A stretch of DNA of 64,000 nucleotides from Hoylesella enoeca JCM 12259 (GCF_000613405.1 NZ_BAIX01000011.1:1-64000); one strand, 5' to 3'. Shown: positions 51,096 through 60,619, counted from the first letter of the stretch. Numbers and translations: made by a program. The notes: generated from the letters alone by a model not told the origin.

Positions 51096-53642
51096 ATGGC
51101 CATTTTAAGAAAGAATACCAACTATGGTGTAACGGACATCTCACCGCGCCTGCAGGACACCCTCAATGCCAACGGCATGCAGGCTCATATCACCATGACA
51201 CAGACCGGTGATTATGAACTTGTCACCTTGTCCCATAATTCATCCGAACCCAGACGTTATTCTCTCGACCAACAACAGGTTGAGAACCTGATGAACGGAG
51301 GTACATCCGCATGGGACAAGAAGGCCTACAACACCTTTGTCGGCATCGTTAAGGAAGATTATTATATCCCTGGCTCATTTGTCGCAGCCCGCAATGCCAA
51401 CAGTCCTGTCAACATGGGACTTGACGGGCACAGGCTTGCCCCGGGAGAATATGGATACAGAGAACCGCGTTTCTTTTACCCTTTTGAAGGGCCGAGATAC
51501 GGGCGCTTTGACAGCATCATAGACGGATTGATGGGACTTGCCCATGGTGGGCGCATCAGGCGCATAGACGGAAGACCATTCTATGCCAGCAGCGCACCTG
51601 TCGTTATAGACCGTCCTGACGGGCGTTTGCGTCCCGGAGAGATGAAGACAGGTGCCTATGGGTTCTATGATAAGGGTATGAAGCAGAAACAGGACGTTCT
51701 TCAGTCCATGAGTATCAGCGAACAGCAGCTTCCCAAGGTGGAACGTCCGAAAGGACAGTCCGTTCCCCTTAATTCCATCAGTTCACCGGTTTATATGTCG
51801 GCAGAGAAATTTCAGCAGGTACTGTCTTCGCACGGTATTGTCATAGATGAAAAGAAAAATCTGCTGACCATCAAGTCTGCGTCCGTTCCTACCAACCTTG
51901 AATACAAGCTGAACCCTGACGAGACGAAGAAACTCATGAACGAAAAATTCAAGTACAGCGACAAAAGGGGTGTACACAACAAGGATGGCGTATCTGTCAA
52001 TGAACGGCTTGCCATCCTGAATGCCGTCATAGGGAAAGACTTTACCGATAAGATAACCGTAGAGATGCTTAACAGCAAGGACTATGTAGACATTAAGCTA
52101 AAACCTGAAGTGGAAAAAGAGCTGGGACTTCATCAGGAAGCAGCCAATCAATATATGGCATCCAAACTTGACATTATAGACATGAAAGACATGCGCGAGG
52201 ACTATCGGAGCGGTTTCTTAGATCGCTGGAACTCTATCGGTGTCGTTGACGGACGTGGCCTTAATCCAAACAAAGGTTTCTATCTTCCGGTAAAAGACGG
52301 ACGTGCAGTCTCTGTCGGTGAGATCCAGGTGTCACCTGTCAATGACGGCAAGGGGGCGACTACGTTTCGCATGACTGCCGTAATCAACAATCAGTTGATG
52401 TCACATGACATCTCCAAGGAGGACTATATCAAGTTCATCAACTATAATGACGAGTACCGCCTGAAGCTGTTCGACAAGGTTTTTGATGAAGTCAAGATAA
52501 AGGACGCGTCCAACGGTGTCTTGGAAGATCCCGTGCGTTCTGGCAGGATTGAGGATGCAGACGGTGTTGCCGTATTGAACGGTCATTACAACCTTGTTAA
52601 TGACAACGTTTCCGCTGCAATTACAGGAGCGATGGCCTACAAGGATCAGATCTCCGGCAATTATATATTGAATATGCGGGAGAGCAAGGATATTGGTATG
52701 TGGTCATATAAGATTACCGAAAAGCAGTATCTTGCTTTCAAGAATGCAGATGATGACGGCAAGGCAAAGCTGCTTTCCACCATCATTCCCATAACCGATG
52801 AAAACAAGCAGCCTTTGTCTGTTGTCAAAGAAATCCGGCTGCCCCTCTCCACCGCAGAGAGACGCGTGTCTTCTTATTCGGAGAATATAGATATGAAGGA
52901 CGCATTGCAAAGCGGTGCCGGAAGACCATACAATGAGCGTATGGCAGATGCGTTGAACAAGACGATCTTTAAGGATACGGAACATATCAAGGCCACAGCC
53001 CTGTCAGGGACAGATATAAAAGCCGTCACCCAAGGCGAAGCGAAATTGGTGGCAGATGGAAAAGCTCAACCCACTTTGGCTGAATTACGAGAAAACGTAA
53101 AGATTGCCCTTAAAGGAGAAGCCGGCGTAAACGGACAATCATTGGAGAACTTGAAGCCCAACAAAGAATGGGTCAGAAGCGGCGGCCATGGCAGGGCAAC
53201 CGAAGTCGGAGATATTGCCGTGGAACGCTTGCGTGACGCAGAAGGCAAGGTCATAGAAGGAAAGTACAAGATGACCGCCGTCATAGACGGTAATGTCTTT
53301 TCCCATGAGATCACCCAAAAAGATTTCGACAAGTTCCGCGCCATCAACGACACCCAGCGCATGAAGCTCTTCGATAAGATATTCCCCGAAGTGGAGATGA
53401 AGACAAAAGCGGGCCACGGCTTCAACTTGGGAGCTGCTATCCTTGCTGCCGTCTCCGTGGGAATGGATGTTGTCGGTTCTGTCATGGCAGAGCCACGTCC
53501 CCGCCCTGAACTCTATGCAAGCCGAAATGTCTTCTCCAAGCCCGGTGTAGCCTCTCCCGAAGCGGTCTCTGCTGCCCTTTACGAGTCAGAGAGTGAACAT
53601 CTAAGAAGAGGGCCATCGGAAGGCAGGGGAATGGGCATTTAA
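51096..53642 (+). CDS. Large DUF3945/DUF4099-like repeat protein
   Basis: 848 aa. Internal repeats share the pattern 'GEIQVSPVNDGKGATTFRMTAVINNQLMSHDI / KEDYIKF' (about residues 405-450) and 'GDIAVERLRDAEGKVIEGKYKMTAVIDGNVFSHEI / QKDFDKF' (about 705-750), each then 'KLFDKVF'. This is the DUF3945/DUF4099-type module of Bacteroidales conjugative elements. No enzyme motif is visible. The product is soluble and has no signal peptide. Confidence 0.6.
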   Translation: MAILRKNTNYGVTDISPRLQDTLNANGMQAHITMTQTGDYELVTLSHNSSEPRRYSLDQQQVENLMNGGTSAWDKKAYNTFVGIVKEDYYIPGSFVAARNANSPVNMGLDGHRLAPGEYGYREPRFFYPFEGPRYGRFDSIIDGLMGLAHGGRIRRIDGRPFYASSAPVVIDRPDGRLRPGEMKTGAYGFYDKGMKQKQDVLQSMSISEQQLPKVERPKGQSVPLNSISSPVYMSAEKFQQVLSSHGIVIDEKKNLLTIKSASVPTNLEYKLNPDETKKLMNEKFKYSDKRGVHNKDGVSVNERLAILNAVIGKDFTDKITVEMLNSKDYVDIKLKPEVEKELGLHQEAANQYMASKLDIIDMKDMREDYRSGFLDRWNSIGVVDGRGLNPNKGFYLPVKDGRAVSVGEIQVSPVNDGKGATTFRMTAVINNQLMSHDISKEDYIKFINYNDEYRLKLFDKVFDEVKIKDASNGVLEDPVRSGRIEDADGVAVLNGHYNLVNDNVSAAITGAMAYKDQISGNYILNMRESKDIGMWSYKITEKQYLAFKNADDDGKAKLLSTIIPITDENKQPLSVVKEIRLPLSTAERRVSSYSENIDMKDALQSGAGRPYNERMADALNKTIFKDTEHIKATALSGTDIKAVTQGEAKLVADGKAQPTLAELRENVKIALKGEAGVNGQSLENLKPNKEWVRSGGHGRATEVGDIAVERLRDAEGKVIEGKYKMTAVIDGNVFSHEITQKDFDKFRAINDTQRMKLFDKIFPEVEMKTKAGHGFNLGAAILAAVSVGMDVVGSVMAEPRPRPELYASRNVFSKPGVASPEAVSAALYESESEHLRRGPSEGRGMGI

Positions 53643-53662
53643 TCATCAATAACGTCCGCAAC

Positions 53663-54159
53663 ATGTTCAATCATGAATTTATGCCCTTCCAAACGGTGAC
53701 CATCCGTCCCCATTGGGGGCAGTTCTGCATCAATGAACTGCCGGTAATCTTGCTGTGCCTGGCAAGTTATTGGATAAGCAGCTTTATGGAGTTTCGTTTC
53801 CATGAGCTTTTGATATGGCCGGCATTGTTTCTTACTTTCTACCTGTTTTTTCAAGTGGTCTATATGGCAAGGATCGAATATGTCCTGACAGGGGAGCAGC
53901 TAATCACCCTTCACGGTGTGCTCTCCCACTCAACGGACTATATCGAGCTTTACCGTGTCGTCGACTACCGGCAGCACCAGTCGTTGCCCCAGCAGCTCTT
54001 CGGTCTGAAGACCATAACCATCTATTCCGGAGACAGGAACAATCCCCAGCTGGATATGATAGGCATCAAGGCAAGGTGGATATTGTCAGCGAGATACGCA
54101 AACGTGTGGAGTTTAACAAGAAAAGGAAAGGTATTTATGAGATTACAAACAGGCCTTAG
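53663..54159 (+). CDS. Membrane protein with bacterial PH-like domain (frameshifted)
   Basis: Two transmembrane helices (about residues 28-75) precede a bacterial PH-like domain (YVLTGEQLITLHGVLSHSTD, YRVVDYRQHQSLPQQLFGLK). The last part reads correctly only after adding one G at 54070-54071 (GKVDIVSEIRKRVEFNKK, ending EITNRP at 54159). Without it the frame runs into the next gene, giving a false 405-aa fusion. It belongs to the YdbT/bPH_2 class. A role at the membrane near the coupling protein is possible. Confidence 0.65.
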
Positions 54160-54880
54160 GTGCATTTTCTTATTGACTGTTCTCGTTACTGGAGTCATGA
54201 CTGTGTCAGCACAAGGTGCATCTCAATCCAACCCGCTTGAATATGCGGCTATTGCTTCTGGAGAAACACTTATTGACAATCAGATAAAGAAGCAGTCAAA
54301 AGCCATGACGGCCCTTGCTGTGGAGCAGGGAGCCATGACGGTGGCCAATACCAAGATGAAACAGTGGGAACAAAAATACAATTCCTATTTGAAGACAGCT
54401 TCCGGATATGCTTCCGCCATAAAAGCTGCCACCTCCCTTTATGCCGACGGGATGCAGACGCTCACGGCACTATGGGAAGTCCATACGGCATGTAGAATCA
54501 ATCCCCAAGGAATTGCTGCTTCCCTGTCGATGAACAATCTCTATTTGGAGACGGTGACAGAGTTTATCCGTACTTACAGGGCATTGAAGAATGTAATTGC
54601 CAAGGGAGGGGAAGGCAATATGCTCAACGGTGCGGAGAGGACGCAGATGCTGTGGAATCTGACAAACAATTTAGAACGGTTGAACAGAAAACTCCGGCTG
54701 TTGTCAGTGAGTGTCACAATGCACTCCTTAGATGATGTGTGGAACAGGGCCATCACGGGTAAGATTAACAAGAGCAACAAGGTGCTGGCCAAGGAATCGT
54801 CCAAGCGGATGTGCAGGGCAATCAGCAATGTTGCCAAGTTTTATAAATACAGACAGACACATAAACCATGGGGACAATGA
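54137..54880 (+). CDS. Secreted helical protein (paralog of next gene)
   Basis: 247 aa from ATG 54137, with a signal peptide (CIFLLTVLVTGVMTVSAQG). It is helical, ending in MLWNLTNNLERLNRKLRLLS and a basic C-terminus. It shares size, layout and the 'LNRKLR.LS' stretch with the following gene, with which it overlaps by 13 bases. No enzymatic motif. It is a likely TrbJ-type periplasmic component by position and structure. Confidence 0.65.
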   Translation: MRLQTGLRCIFLLTVLVTGVMTVSAQGASQSNPLEYAAIASGETLIDNQIKKQSKAMTALAVEQGAMTVANTKMKQWEQKYNSYLKTASGYASAIKAATSLYADGMQTLTALWEVHTACRINPQGIAASLSMNNLYLETVTEFIRTYRALKNVIAKGGEGNMLNGAERTQMLWNLTNNLERLNRKLRLLSVSVTMHSLDDVWNRAITGKINKSNKVLAKESSKRMCRAISNVAKFYKYRQTHKPWGQ

Positions 54881-55596
54881 ACAGCATCAGGCGGGCAGCC
54901 ATCAGCGTCATTTTAGGATTTTCCCTTTCCATAAGCCTGTTTGCACAGAATGGGCCGGATGGTGTCAGGGCCGGGATGTTTGCCACTTATGCCAAACAGG
55001 CAAAGAAAGCCTTAAAGGCGCAAGATGTTTTGTTGGCAGGAAACCTTACAGGACACAAATATTTGAAAGAGGAAGTGGCAGCGACAACGAACTTCCAACG
55101 TCAGTTCAACGATTACCTTAACAGCTTTGATGACATACTGACCGTGGCAGCCGACATATACGGCATTTACATGGAAGTGGATGAAGCAATGAAAAACGTG
55201 AAAGTTGTCAAGGGTATTGTCGTGCGGCAACCGGCTAATGTCCTGGCGGTTGCTCTCTCACAGTCAAAGAACAACATCTATACTGACATTATCGAGAACG
55301 GTCTGAAACTCGCAGCAGACATCGAGCAGATTCTGCCGCTGAAAAAAGATCAGGACAAGAATGCCAAGATGACCCAATATGAACGGCTCAAAGTTATGGA
55401 CAACATCCGCCTGAACTTGCGTACGCTCAACAGGAAGCTCCGTAATCTAAGCCGTTTGATACATTACACAACAATCATGGATTCATGGTATGACCTGAAA
55501 GGAACCGGAAAGGAATACCAGCCTCGCAAGATGGGATCTATAACAAAAGATTGCCTGAAGACTTGGATGAAACATGCCAAAGGCGTTAAATACTAA
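54868..55596 (+). CDS. Secreted helical protein (paralog of previous gene)
   Basis: 242 aa (ATG 54868, or 54877). A signal peptide (AISVILGFSLSISLFAQN) is followed by helices with IRLNLRTLNRKLRNLSRLI near the C-terminus, matching the upstream gene. The tandem pair immediately precedes the coupling protein gene by five bases. Possibly periplasmic partners of the coupling protein or the channel. Confidence 0.65.
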   Translation: MGTMNSIRRAAISVILGFSLSISLFAQNGPDGVRAGMFATYAKQAKKALKAQDVLLAGNLTGHKYLKEEVAATTNFQRQFNDYLNSFDDILTVAADIYGIYMEVDEAMKNVKVVKGIVVRQPANVLAVALSQSKNNIYTDIIENGLKLAADIEQILPLKKDQDKNAKMTQYERLKVMDNIRLNLRTLNRKLRNLSRLIHYTTIMDSWYDLKGTGKEYQPRKMGSITKDCLKTWMKHAKGVKY

Positions 55597-55601
55597 AAGC
55601 A

Positions 55602-57845
55602 ATGGAAGAAAGTAAAGAAATACAGGGAACGTACAGTATTTTCAGGACGACCATATATGTATCACTCCTCTTGGAGTTCTTCATGTATGCCTTGGATCCG
55701 GCCGCGTTGAGCGGATTAGGAGGTATCGTGAACAGTTTTCATCACCGGCTCGGGGTGCTGTCCATGTATCAGTTCCTGCCCTACTCGAAGATGGTTACGC
55801 TCATGCTGGTAATCATCACCTGTATAGGCACAAAGAACAAGAAACAGATAGAGTTCGATGCGCGCAAGATGGTATTCTACCCACTCGCCATCGGCTTTGG
55901 CTTAGTAGTGGCTTCTGTGCTTGTCTATAACAGTGATTGGCATGTCAGGTTATGGATCCTGAAAGCCAATGTGTGGGTTTATATGGCCGTGTCTGTCATA
56001 GGGACAATACTTGTCCATACTGCTCTTGACAATGTATCGAAATATTTCAAGGATGGCATGCTCAAAGACCGGTTCAACTTTGAAAACGAAAGTTTCGAGC
56101 AGACAACAGAGCTTGTCGAGAACAAGTATTCCGTCAATATCCCTATGCGCTACTACTACAAGGGCAAGTTCAGGAGGGGTTGGATCAATATTGTCAATCC
56201 CTTCCGAGGCACATGGGTTGTGGGCACGCCCGGTTCCGGAAAGACATTCTCTGTCATAGAGCCTTATATCCGTCAGCATTCGGCCAAGGGTTTTGCAATG
56301 GTTGTCTATGACTACAAGTTCCCGACGCTTGCAACCAAGCTCTATTATCATTATAGGAAAAATCAGGTGCAAGGTAACCTGCCAAAAGGCTGTAACTTCA
56401 ATATCATTAACTTTGTCAATATTGAGTACAGCGCACGCGTCAATCCTATCCAGCAGAAGTACATTGCAAATTTGGCTGCAGCACAGGAAACAGCGGAGAC
56501 ACTTATTGAGTCCCTTCAAAAGGGACAGAAGACTTCCGGTGGCGGTTCCGACCAGTTCTTCCAGACATCCGCCACCAACTTCCTTGCAGCCTGTATCTTC
56601 TTTTTCGTCAACTATAACAAGAAGCCTTTTGACGAGAACGGCAATGAACTCTTCCCCGAATATGGTGAGGATAAGGAGACTCACCATAAGCGGTTGACAG
56701 GAAGAGTCTTCAATGATGCGAAACAGATTGGCAACAAGGAATACCAGGTGCAACCGGCCTATTGGAAAGGTCAGTATTCTGACATGCCTCACGTGCTCTC
56801 GTTCCTGAACCACTCCTATGATGAGATCTTTGAAGTCTTGAAGACCGATCCGGAGGTCTACCCGCTTTTGGGGCCTTTCATGACTGCCTTTGACAATGGT
56901 GCCATGGAGCAGTTGGAAGGTATGATAGGTACGTTGCGTGTGCAGACTTCACGCTTGGCCACCAAGGAATCCTATTGGGTGTTTAGTGGGGACGATTTTG
57001 ATTTGAAGGTGTCAGATCCCCGACATCCAAGTTATCTGCTTATTGCCAATGACCCGGAAATGGAGAGCATCATTGGAGCACTCAATGCCCTGATTCTGAA
57101 CCGTCTTGTCACCCGTGTCAACAGCGGTATGGGAAAGAATGTCCCGGTAAGCATCATTGTCGATGAGCTGCCGACACTCTACTTCCATAAGATAGACCGC
57201 TTGATAGGAACCGCCCGAAGCAATAAGGTTGCTGTGACATTAGGTTTTCAGGAACTGCCGCAGTTGGAAGCAGATTATGGAAAGGTGGGCAAGGATAAGA
57301 TTATTACCACCGTAGGTAATGTCGTTTCCGGCTCTGCACGCTCAAAAGAAACGCTTGATTGGCTGTCGGGCGACATCTTCGGAAAGGTCGTACAACTCAA
57401 AAAAGGCATTACCATTGACAGGGACAGAACATCCATCAATCTCAATGAGAATATGGACAGCCTTGTTCCTGCCTCCAAAATCAGTGATATGGCTTCCGGA
57501 TGGCTGTGTGGCCAGACTGCCCGGGATTTCGTGGTTACGAAGACAGGCAGACGGGACTCGATGGATATTCAGACTGCTGAAGAGTTCAGAACCACCAAGT
57601 TCTTTTGCAAGACCTCTTTTGACATGGAACAGATCAAGGCAGAGGAAACAGACTACAGCAATTATCCTATCCCGAAATTCTACCACTTCGATTCTGAAGA
57701 CTCCAAGGAGCGTATTCTATATGCCAACTTTGAGCGGATAGACCAAGAGGTAAAGAATATGATAAAGATTGTCCAGACAGAGTTCAAAAAGGAAGAAGGC
57801 ACTCAAACAGCCCATAGGAAGAGCAACAGGAAGTCTTCCAAATAA
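55602..57845 (+). CDS. VirD4-like type IV coupling protein
   Basis: 747 aa. Transmembrane helices at the N-terminus (about residues 17-37, 55-75, 85-110, 125-145) precede a TraG/VirD4-type ATPase domain. Walker A is GTPGSGKTF near residue 207, and Walker B (IIVDELPTLYF) is near 517. Later motifs TLGFQELPQLEADYG and ITTVGNVVSGSA are typical of the family. It carries relaxase-bound DNA to the mating channel. It is in the same transcription unit as a wall hydrolase and OmpA-like protein. Confidence 0.9.
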   Translation: MEESKEIQGTYSIFRTTIYVSLLLEFFMYALDPAALSGLGGIVNSFHHRLGVLSMYQFLPYSKMVTLMLVIITCIGTKNKKQIEFDARKMVFYPLAIGFGLVVASVLVYNSDWHVRLWILKANVWVYMAVSVIGTILVHTALDNVSKYFKDGMLKDRFNFENESFEQTTELVENKYSVNIPMRYYYKGKFRRGWINIVNPFRGTWVVGTPGSGKTFSVIEPYIRQHSAKGFAMVVYDYKFPTLATKLYYHYRKNQVQGNLPKGCNFNIINFVNIEYSARVNPIQQKYIANLAAAQETAETLIESLQKGQKTSGGGSDQFFQTSATNFLAACIFFFVNYNKKPFDENGNELFPEYGEDKETHHKRLTGRVFNDAKQIGNKEYQVQPAYWKGQYSDMPHVLSFLNHSYDEIFEVLKTDPEVYPLLGPFMTAFDNGAMEQLEGMIGTLRVQTSRLATKESYWVFSGDDFDLKVSDPRHPSYLLIANDPEMESIIGALNALILNRLVTRVNSGMGKNVPVSIIVDELPTLYFHKIDRLIGTARSNKVAVTLGFQELPQLEADYGKVGKDKIITTVGNVVSGSARSKETLDWLSGDIFGKVVQLKKGITIDRDRTSINLNENMDSLVPASKISDMASGWLCGQTARDFVVTKTGRRDSMDIQTAEEFRTTKFFCKTSFDMEQIKAEETDYSNYPIPKFYHFDSEDSKERILYANFERIDQEVKNMIKIVQTEFKKEEGTQTAHRKSNRKSSK

Positions 57846-57873
57846 ATTCTTCCTTTGTTTTTATTACATGAGA

Positions 57874-57915
57874 AAGGGTCACTTGAACTGTAAAGTTCAG
57901 ATGACCCTTCATTTT
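57874..57915. terminator. Bidirectional terminator
   Basis: AAGGGTCA (57874-57881) pairs with TGACCCTT (57902-57909), with TGAAC/GTTCA inner pairing, followed by ATTTTATT. It ends the coupling-protein operon and, on the other strand, the fic gene. Confidence 0.75.
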
Positions 57916-57920
57916 ATTCT

Positions 57921-58760
57921 TTATCTGCGGAAATGCCGGCGAGGTTTCTGTTCTTCTTCCTCCTCTTCTTCATCTTCCATGGATAACTTATAGTTCTCGA
58001 TTTCCTGTTGGAGGTTGTTGGCGTGTTCCCGGAACATGAAGTTTTGGAACGGGGTATTTGATTCTTCCTCTCTTGACTTCACCAAGGCGTTGATATATTC
58101 AGCCTTGTCCTCCTTCAATACCTTATTGGGTACCAGGTCAAACTCATTCTGAAGATGATTCATGATCAACCTCGACATCCTGCCGTTGCCGTCTACCCAT
58201 GGATGGATCGTGACGAGTTTCAGATGTGCGTCAAAGCTCAAACGGTATTGCTCATATACATCGGGGTTCTTTAACAGCTGTTCCCGTCTTTCGTTCATTT
58301 CCTTGCAGAAATCTTCTAACTTCTGTGGGACTTTCAGGTAATTCATATAAGACTTTCCCATAGTTCCTGCCGTAACGTTTACCCGACGTAAATCTCCCTT
58401 TGACGAGTCAAATACACCGCCAGGTGCATTGAATATCCCCCCGGTTCTTCTCATTACGATTGAAGACAGTTCCTTCAGCATATCGATGGAGAAAGGTGTG
58501 TGTTCCCTTGCCATTTCCATGCTTCTTTCGTAGGCAGCTTTCAGGTCGAGGTTCATGTTCTGCTCAATGATGCTTTTACCCTTGGCAGAAAGCCCCTCGT
58601 CAAAGAGTAGCTGGTTCTCCACCTCGGTCATCGTCGAGCCTTCGATAGCAGTTGAATGTGTCACGATTGAGTAGAGATAGAACTTTTCATAGTCTATCTG
58701 TTCTTGGAAGCCCAATTCCTTGTGCTCTTCCAATATATCTAAAAATTCTTGTTTATTCAT
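57921..58760 (-). CDS. Class II Fic-domain protein
   Basis: 279 aa from ATG at 58760; a longer open frame to 58877 exists, but the promoter lies inside it. The Fic motif HPWVDGNGR is at about residues 185-193, so AMP transfer is likely. An (S/T)xxxE(G/N) inhibitory helix, STAIEG (residues 36-41), precedes it on the same chain, as in class II Fic proteins that self-inhibit. The C-terminus is a Glu-rich and Arg-rich tail. Such enzymes may act as toxins or host modifiers. The promoter is at 58782-58813. Confidence 0.82.
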   Translation of the reverse strand: MNKQEFLDILEEHKELGFQEQIDYEKFYLYSIVTHSTAIEGSTMTEVENQLLFDEGLSAKGKSIIEQNMNLDLKAAYERSMEMAREHTPFSIDMLKELSSIVMRRTGGIFNAPGGVFDSSKGDLRRVNVTAGTMGKSYMNYLKVPQKLEDFCKEMNERREQLLKNPDVYEQYRLSFDAHLKLVTIHPWVDGNGRMSRLIMNHLQNEFDLVPNKVLKEDKAEYINALVKSREEESNTPFQNFMFREHANNLQQEIENYKLSMEDEEEEEEEQKPRRHFRR

Positions 58761-58781
58761 AATTGCCTTATCTTTAGACAG

Positions 58782-58813
58782 CAAATATACTAATTTACGG
58801 TTGATTAAACAAT
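58782..58813 (-). promoter_or_regulatory. Promoter of the fic gene
   Basis: On the minus strand ATTG (58810-58813), 20 bp, TATATTTG (58782-58789): -7 is a perfect match, -33 has one mismatch. The start codon follows 21 bases later. Confidence 0.6.
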
Positions 58814-58843
58814 TTTTTAAGGAGAAAAAGCCTGTACACCCAT

Positions 58844-59244
58844 TTAAAGCACTTCGGAATGATATAGCTGCAACCACTCCGGTATCTCCCGAAGGACACG
58901 GGCTTCAGCCGACGCACCGGAAGGAGTGTCTTTGAGATAGGTGATTTTCCGTGTACCATTGAAGTCATGTTCTTTAAACTTTATGACAAACATACCCTCC
59001 GGATCTCCGACTACCCACCAACCGGGATTAGTTGCTCTCTGTAATACGAAACGGTCAGCCGGAACAGGTCGTACTGCTTCCTCGCCAACAAGAATGGCAT
59101 CAATGACTTGCGCTGAACCGATAAACTCCGTTGTCTGTGGCAAAGCTAACAGACGCTCTACGGCTTCATCACGCTATTGCCGACAGATGTAGCCTGTATT
59201 TCATTACCATCGGACAATTTAATAATGAACTTATATCTTTTCAT
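58844..59244 (-). CDS. Hypothetical protein (frameshifted)
   Basis: From ATG 59244 the frame reads MKRYKFIIKLSDGNEIQATS and stops at 59158. Adding one base near 59170-59172 gives NSVDEAVERLLALPQ and continues to 58844 (QTTEFIGSAQVIDAILVGE, later PGWWVVGDPEGMFVIKFK). The intact product would be about 133 aa. Function unknown. Copy 3 of the conserved leader motif lies just upstream. Confidence 0.6.
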
Positions 59245-59251
59245 GTTGTTT

Positions 59252-59273
59252 CCCGTCTTGCCGATAGAGCAGC
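59252..59273 (-). promoter_or_regulatory. Conserved 5'-leader motif, copy 3
   Basis: Plus strand CCCGTCTTGCCGATAGAGCAGC, seven bases before the ATG at 59244. It is nearly the same as at 12378 and 12987. Confidence 0.45.
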
Positions 59274-59286
59274 ATTAGGTTTAATA

Positions 59287-60021
59287 TTATTTGAAATAGA
59301 ATTTGTACATTACATCATCTACCAGATTCTTGTAGACGAAATTCATACCACATAGGTACATTGTTAATTCTTCCTTATCCTCGCAGTTAGCCTCCTGTAC
59401 CGCCTCATAGATTAAATCAAAGTTCTCACAACTTGTGCAATCGAAGTCGCCACCGTCCGAACTATCAAAGCCTTGATACTCTTCACCTTTATAAGTAAAG
59501 CTGTTATCACCGTCCATGACAACATCATCGGCACTTAATCCCTTTATCTCTGCTTTTATATCGTTCTTTTCGATGTATTCAGTGATAGCCTCTTTTACGA
59601 TTTCTTTATATTCCTCTTCGTCGATATAGTTCATATCAATTACATCAGATTTTTGTTTGCTAAAATCATCGTAGTTATACAGATTTTGAACAAGCTCGCG
59701 GAAATCCTCTATATCTTTACCGCCGAATAAATCTTCAAATTGAAATTTAATACGTGCACGCTGCTCCTCCTCTTCGTCTCCAAGCATTTTGTGCCAAATA
59801 TCGTTAGCCTTGTTGAGCAGATCATCCCACTCTTCTCTATCTTCTTCAGATAAAACATAGTCCCACTTCTGCTCGTAATCTTCATTCTCGAAGAGTTCGT
59901 AAAAGAAGTTTGGGTCGTTCTCAGCCTCATTTTCAAGGTACTCTTTGAAAGAAATCTCTTTCATGTTGTTGTTGAGATAGTAGTTTTCTTTAATTGCTGA
60001 AAGTACATTTGAATTCATCAT
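59287..60021 (-). CDS. Strongly acidic hypothetical protein
   Basis: 244 aa, very rich in Glu and Asp (for example LENEAENDPNFFYELFENED and EEEYKEIVKEAITEYI), with a CTSCENF pair of cysteines near the C-terminus. The charge and length recall DNA-mimic proteins, but no ArdA/Ocr motif can be shown. It lies immediately downstream of repeat copy 3, like the acidic protein at 12445, which sits behind copy 1. Confidence 0.6.
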   Translation of the reverse strand: MMNSNVLSAIKENYYLNNNMKEISFKEYLENEAENDPNFFYELFENEDYEQKWDYVLSEEDREEWDDLLNKANDIWHKMLGDEEEEQRARIKFQFEDLFGGKDIEDFRELVQNLYNYDDFSKQKSDVIDMNYIDEEEYKEIVKEAITEYIEKNDIKAEIKGLSADDVVMDGDNSFTYKGEEYQGFDSSDGGDFDCTSCENFDLIYEAVQEANCEDKEELTMYLCGMNFVYKNLVDDVMYKFYFK

Positions 60022-60059
60022 GATTTTTGGCAGTTTTTACGGTGTGTCTCACCTTTTTA

Positions 60060-60453
60060 TTATTTATGAAGTTTGTTATTTATTCTGGGCATCCCGATTC
60101 TCAACCTTTTTATAGGTTTTTCGTTTCTTCGACCCGAACTTTTTTTTTTATCATTCCGGTGTAACCGTCATCTCGAACCTTTTATGTGCAAGGTAACATC
60201 GCAGGCGTTAAGGGGACATAAGGCAAACAATTGGTCGGCAAAAGTTTTCAGGAAACCGCAATCTTTGATTTCGGAGGGTCATGAAAAGTTTTCCGCCAAT
60301 AGGGAGCATTCCGGTGTTTGCCGTGTTCCCTGCCTGCGATACCTTTGCAGAATAAAAGTCGAAGATGACTACAAGCGGATGAAAAGTGAGGTCAAAACCA
60401 GAAACGGAAATGGAAGGATAGATAAAAGTAAATGTAAAAAAACACCGCAGGTG
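60060..60453. repeat. 400-bp dispersed repeat, copy 3
   Basis: Same element and orientation as 13011 and 37166. The promoter sits at 60317-60347. It is not followed by a plus-strand gene: the next genes point the other way. Transcription from it would be antisense to the relaxase unit, or stop early. Confidence 0.9.
60317..60347 (+). promoter_or_regulatory. Promoter inside repeat copy 3
   Basis: TTTG (60317-60320), 19 bp, TACCTTTG (60340-60347), same as in the other copies, but facing the 3' end of the minus-strand relaxase gene. Confidence 0.6.
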
Positions 60454-60532
60454 TAGCGTGTATAGCCGTATGCCCATATATACGTATATCCGTATAGATG
60501 TATATACGTGTTGCGCTATACTTGTATTGAAG
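60454..60532. repeat. TATACG repeat array 4
   Basis: Units GTGTATAGCCGTATG, CATATATACGTATATCCG, TAGATGTATATACGTG and GCGCTATACTTG. Same family as arrays 1-3. Confidence 0.6.
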
Positions 60533-60619
60533 TATAAGAAAATAGACATATATACAATCCACATCTTATTCGGATTCACAAACATCTACAATATTCCCCA
60601 TGAAAAAACATCAACATTA

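Noticed and set aside
53663-54880. One 405-aa fusion of a PH-domain protein with a secreted protein
   Set aside because: A signal peptide follows the internal ATG at 54137, and the PH protein continues in another frame to its own stop at 54159.
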